Shown: positions 62,085-64,000 of the stretch, one piece after another | Layout of the letters: the number at the start of each line of letters is the position of its first letter | Position numbering within the stretch: position 1 is the stretch's first letter | Assembly: GCF_017315755.1 (NCBI RefSeq) | Contig: NZ_JAFLRJ010000114.1 | Span: forward strand, 1 to 64,000 | Length of the DNA: 64,000 nt | Source: Streptomyces beijiangensis | GTDB taxonomy: Bacteria > Actinomycetota > Actinomycetes > Streptomycetales > Streptomycetaceae | Direction: 5' to 3' | Program-made: the position numbers and the translations under genes | The notes under the pieces: generated by a model | The model's input: only the letters and a program-made list of their open reading frames with translations | What the model was told of the DNA's origin: nothing | The model's database searches: none

Positions 62085-63464
62085 ATGACAACGGAAAACA
62101 TCACCACGAAGACCGCACAGACAACCACCGGCCGGGACTACCGCGAGGTCAAGGACGCGCGCGGCCGTGTCTACCGGGTCGGGGAGAGCGACCGCCAGAT
62201 CCTGGGCCGGCCACGCTGGACGATGGTGGCGCTGCCCTGGGCGGCGATGCTCGCCATCAGCGTCTTCGAGTACGCCTTCGGATCGGCGGAGGACACCCTC
62301 TCCGAAGCGAAGCACTGGACGTCCTCCAACACCTTCTGGGTGCTGAGCGTCTGGATCTTCTTCCAGGCAGCGGTCTCCTTCCCGACCGGAAAGCTCCGCG
62401 AGAAGGGCATACTCACCAGCCGGTCCGCCATGCTGATCGGCTCGGTGCTCTCCCTGCTGGGGTTCGTCAGCCTCAGCCACGCGCCCAACATCACCTTCGC
62501 GCTCATCGGCTTCGGATTCTTCGGCGGTACGGGGTCCGGGCTGATCTACTCGACCTGCGTCAACATGGTCGGCAAGTGGTACCCGGAGCGCAAGGGCGGC
62601 AAGACAGGCCTGGTCAACGGGGCGTTCGCCTACGGGGCGGTCCCGTTCATCTTCCTCTTCCAGTACGGCTTCAACACCTCGAACTACCGGACCGTGCTCG
62701 ACCTGGTCGGCTTCTACGTACTCGCCGTGACCCTGGTGGCCGGGATGTTCTTCAAGGACCCGCCGAAGAACTGGTGGCCGGCCGAGGTGGACCCGCTGAA
62801 CACCGCAGCCGACGTGAAGATCGCGACGGCGATGGCCAAGAACCCGCCCGCGGTACGGCAGTTCACCCCGGGTGAGGCGCTGAAGACCGGAGTCATCCCG
62901 CTGATGTGGTTCTGCATGCTGTGCTGTGCGGGCGTCTCCATCTTCGGGATCTCCTTCCAGGTTCCGTACGCCAAGGACATCGGCTTCGGCCCGCTCATCG
63001 CGGCCTCCTCGATGGGTGTCATGTCGGTGATCAACGGCACCGGCCGCGGAGTCGTCGGCTGGCTCTCCGACCGGCTGGGCCGGCAGCGCACCCTTACCTA
63101 CGTCTGCCTGACCCTGGCGGTCGCACAGTTCGGGGTGCTGTGGGCGGGCGATGTCCGCAGCGAGTGGCTGTTCCTCGTCTTCGCGTTCGTGTCCGGCTTC
63201 GCGGGCGGGGCCTTCTATCCACTCTTCGCGGCACTGGTCCCGGACTACTTCGGCGAGAACAACAACGCATCCAACTACGGAATGGTCTACAGCGCCAAGC
63301 TGGTGAGCGGTCTGTTCGGCGGCGGGCTCGGCGCGATGGTCGTGGACTCATGGGGCTATGACGGGGCCTATGCGATGGCCGGCGGGGTGTCACTGGTCGC
63401 CGCGACCCTCTCGTTGCTGCTGCGACAGCCCCGGGAGGAGAGGGCGGTCCCCGTTCCCGCGTAA
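62085..63464 (+). CDS. OFA-family MFS transporter, oxalate/formate antiporter-like (copy 2)
   Basis: A 459-residue MFS protein, a tandem paralogue of the one before. It has the same N-terminal pattern (YREVKDARGRVYRVGESDRQILGRPRWTM), the same PERKGGKTG loop, FFKDPPKNWWPAEVDPL and DYFGENNNASNYG. Several stretches of DNA are identical between copies while the rest has diverged, pointing to duplication with later gene conversion or strong selection. ATG 62085 stands one base after the previous stop, with GGAGATGG overlapping upstream codons. The pair ends at a strong shared terminator. Confidence 0.9.
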   Translation: MTTENITTKTAQTTTGRDYREVKDARGRVYRVGESDRQILGRPRWTMVALPWAAMLAISVFEYAFGSAEDTLSEAKHWTSSNTFWVLSVWIFFQAAVSFPTGKLREKGILTSRSAMLIGSVLSLLGFVSLSHAPNITFALIGFGFFGGTGSGLIYSTCVNMVGKWYPERKGGKTGLVNGAFAYGAVPFIFLFQYGFNTSNYRTVLDLVGFYVLAVTLVAGMFFKDPPKNWWPAEVDPLNTAADVKIATAMAKNPPAVRQFTPGEALKTGVIPLMWFCMLCCAGVSIFGISFQVPYAKDIGFGPLIAASSMGVMSVINGTGRGVVGWLSDRLGRQRTLTYVCLTLAVAQFGVLWAGDVRSEWLFLVFAFVSGFAGGAFYPLFAALVPDYFGENNNASNYGMVYSAKLVSGLFGGGLGAMVVDSWGYDGAYAMAGGVSLVAATLSLLLRQPREERAVPVPA

Positions 63465-63485
63465 CAGGATTGCGGTGAGTACATG

Positions 63486-63523
63486 CTGAGGGGGGCCCGG
63501 CCTGATGGCCGGGCCCCCCTCAG
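63486..63523. terminator. bidirectional terminator
   Basis: A perfect 17-base stem (CTGAGGGGGGCCCGGCC and complement, loop TGAT) lies between the OFA pair and the convergent isomerase gene. Confidence 0.88.
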
Positions 63524-63548
63524 TTGCGTGTGCGCGGTGGGAGGACGG

Positions 63549-64000
63549 TCAGCACTTCTCGCGCAGGGCGGCCAGGTGGTCGTAGCCGATCTTCGCGTGC
63601 TTCAGGGACTGACCCAGGTCGGTGGAGCTGGGTGCGTTGTCCTGCTCGACCATCGGGTTGCGGTAGTTCTTCTCACCGACCCTGCTGAGGAACGTGGTGT
63701 AGTCGATGACGCCGGTGCCGAACGGCACCATGTCGTAGCCCATCCCGTTGGTGTCGTTACGGGTGCCGTCCTTGGCGTGGAAGAGCGGGTAGCGCTTGTT
63801 GTGGGCGCGGACCAGGGCGGCCGGGTCGAAGACCTTCTCCCGGGTGGAGCCGTCGAGGGCGGTGTAGGTGTGGAACTTGTACTGCGCGACGTGCGCCCAG
63901 AAGATGTCCATCTCCAGCCACACGGTCCTCGGGTCGCTGACCTTGAGGAAGTACTCCAGCTTACGGACGCCGGAGCTGCGGGTGGGACGGCCCTGGGCGT
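63549..64000 (-). CDS. sugar phosphate isomerase/epimerase-like protein, 5' end cut by window
   Basis: The last 150 codons of a TIM-barrel protein of the xylose isomerase-like / AP endonuclease 2 family. The visible part has TVWLEMDIFWAH, HAKDGT (probable metal-ligand His), MVPFGTGVIDY and MVEQDNAPSSTDLGQSLKHAKIGYDHLA, a typical end of secreted or cytosolic sugar isomerases of Streptomyces. An internal GTG at 63923 is not the start because the frame continues to the window edge. It converges on the OFA transporters. Confidence 0.85.
   Translation of the reverse strand, partial: AQGRPTRSSGVRKLEYFLKVSDPRTVWLEMDIFWAHVAQYKFHTYTALDGSTREKVFDPAALVRAHNKRYPLFHAKDGTRNDTNGMGYDMVPFGTGVIDYTTFLSRVGEKNYRNPMVEQDNAPSSTDLGQSLKHAKIGYDHLAALREKC

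Overview
The window reads as a piece of a Streptomyces (or very close actinomycete) chromosome. Base composition is very GC-rich, and nearly every gene has a GC-biased third codon position and a GA-rich ribosome binding site. The gene families are typical of the genus: the PF04672-type methyltransferase, a mycothiol-dependent isomerase-like protein, paired P450s, a cyclic-di-AMP (ydaO) riboswitch before an NlpC/P60 hydrolase, and actinobacterial cytochrome b paralogues. I see no insertion sequence, prophage, rRNA or CRISPR array. One tRNA, tRNA-Leu(GAG), is present.

Layout. 1-9.4 kb: the end of a glycosyltransferase-like gene, an NTPase/TPR protein, a CtaG-type oxidase assembly protein, a methyltransferase, a hemerythrin protein divergent from a first orphan cytochrome b gene, and a secreted GH16 glucanase with a ricin-type lectin domain. 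9.4-23 kb: a DMT exporter with a divergent MarR regulator and twin operators; a coupled CYP157/CYP154-like P450 pair; BrkB and GtrA membrane proteins; a DJ-1-like protein; a VWA surface-protein pair; two SDR genes divergent from a TetR regulator; and a second orphan cytochrome b gene. 23-34 kb: a secreted catabolic block of subtilase, a large unassigned putative glycosidase and a GH20 hexosaminidase, then a beta-helix membrane protein and a PAS protein.

34-40 kb is an oxalate module: oxalyl-CoA decarboxylase and formyl-CoA transferase, a divergent oxalate-CoA-ligase-like enzyme and a LysR regulator. 40.6-46.9 kb is an NHLM-type peptide export locus: a 75-residue double-glycine precursor, a membrane fusion protein, a C39 peptidase/ABC exporter and a second ABC protein, with no modification enzyme. 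47-49 kb carries an EF-G paralogue behind an 18-residue leader peptide. 49-53 kb holds a PadR/NTF2-like pair, the riboswitch-controlled NlpC/P60 hydrolase, the tRNA and a DUF2254 protein. 53-63.5 kb is a second oxalate/formate module: an aldehyde dehydrogenase, a SucCD-like pair, a second formyl-CoA transferase, an ADP-forming acyl-CoA synthetase and two tandem OFA-family transporters. The window ends inside a sugar-phosphate isomerase gene.

How it fits together. The two oxalate modules together supply uptake or exchange (OFA carriers), activation (CoA ligase or CoA transferase), decarboxylation and formate release. The 23-32 kb block looks like extracellular polymer degradation; a DasR-like site upstream of the GH20 gene suggests aminosugar control. 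The most interesting unit is the peptide export locus, because its predicted mature peptide has no cysteine and no lysine or arginine and contains an internal repeat.
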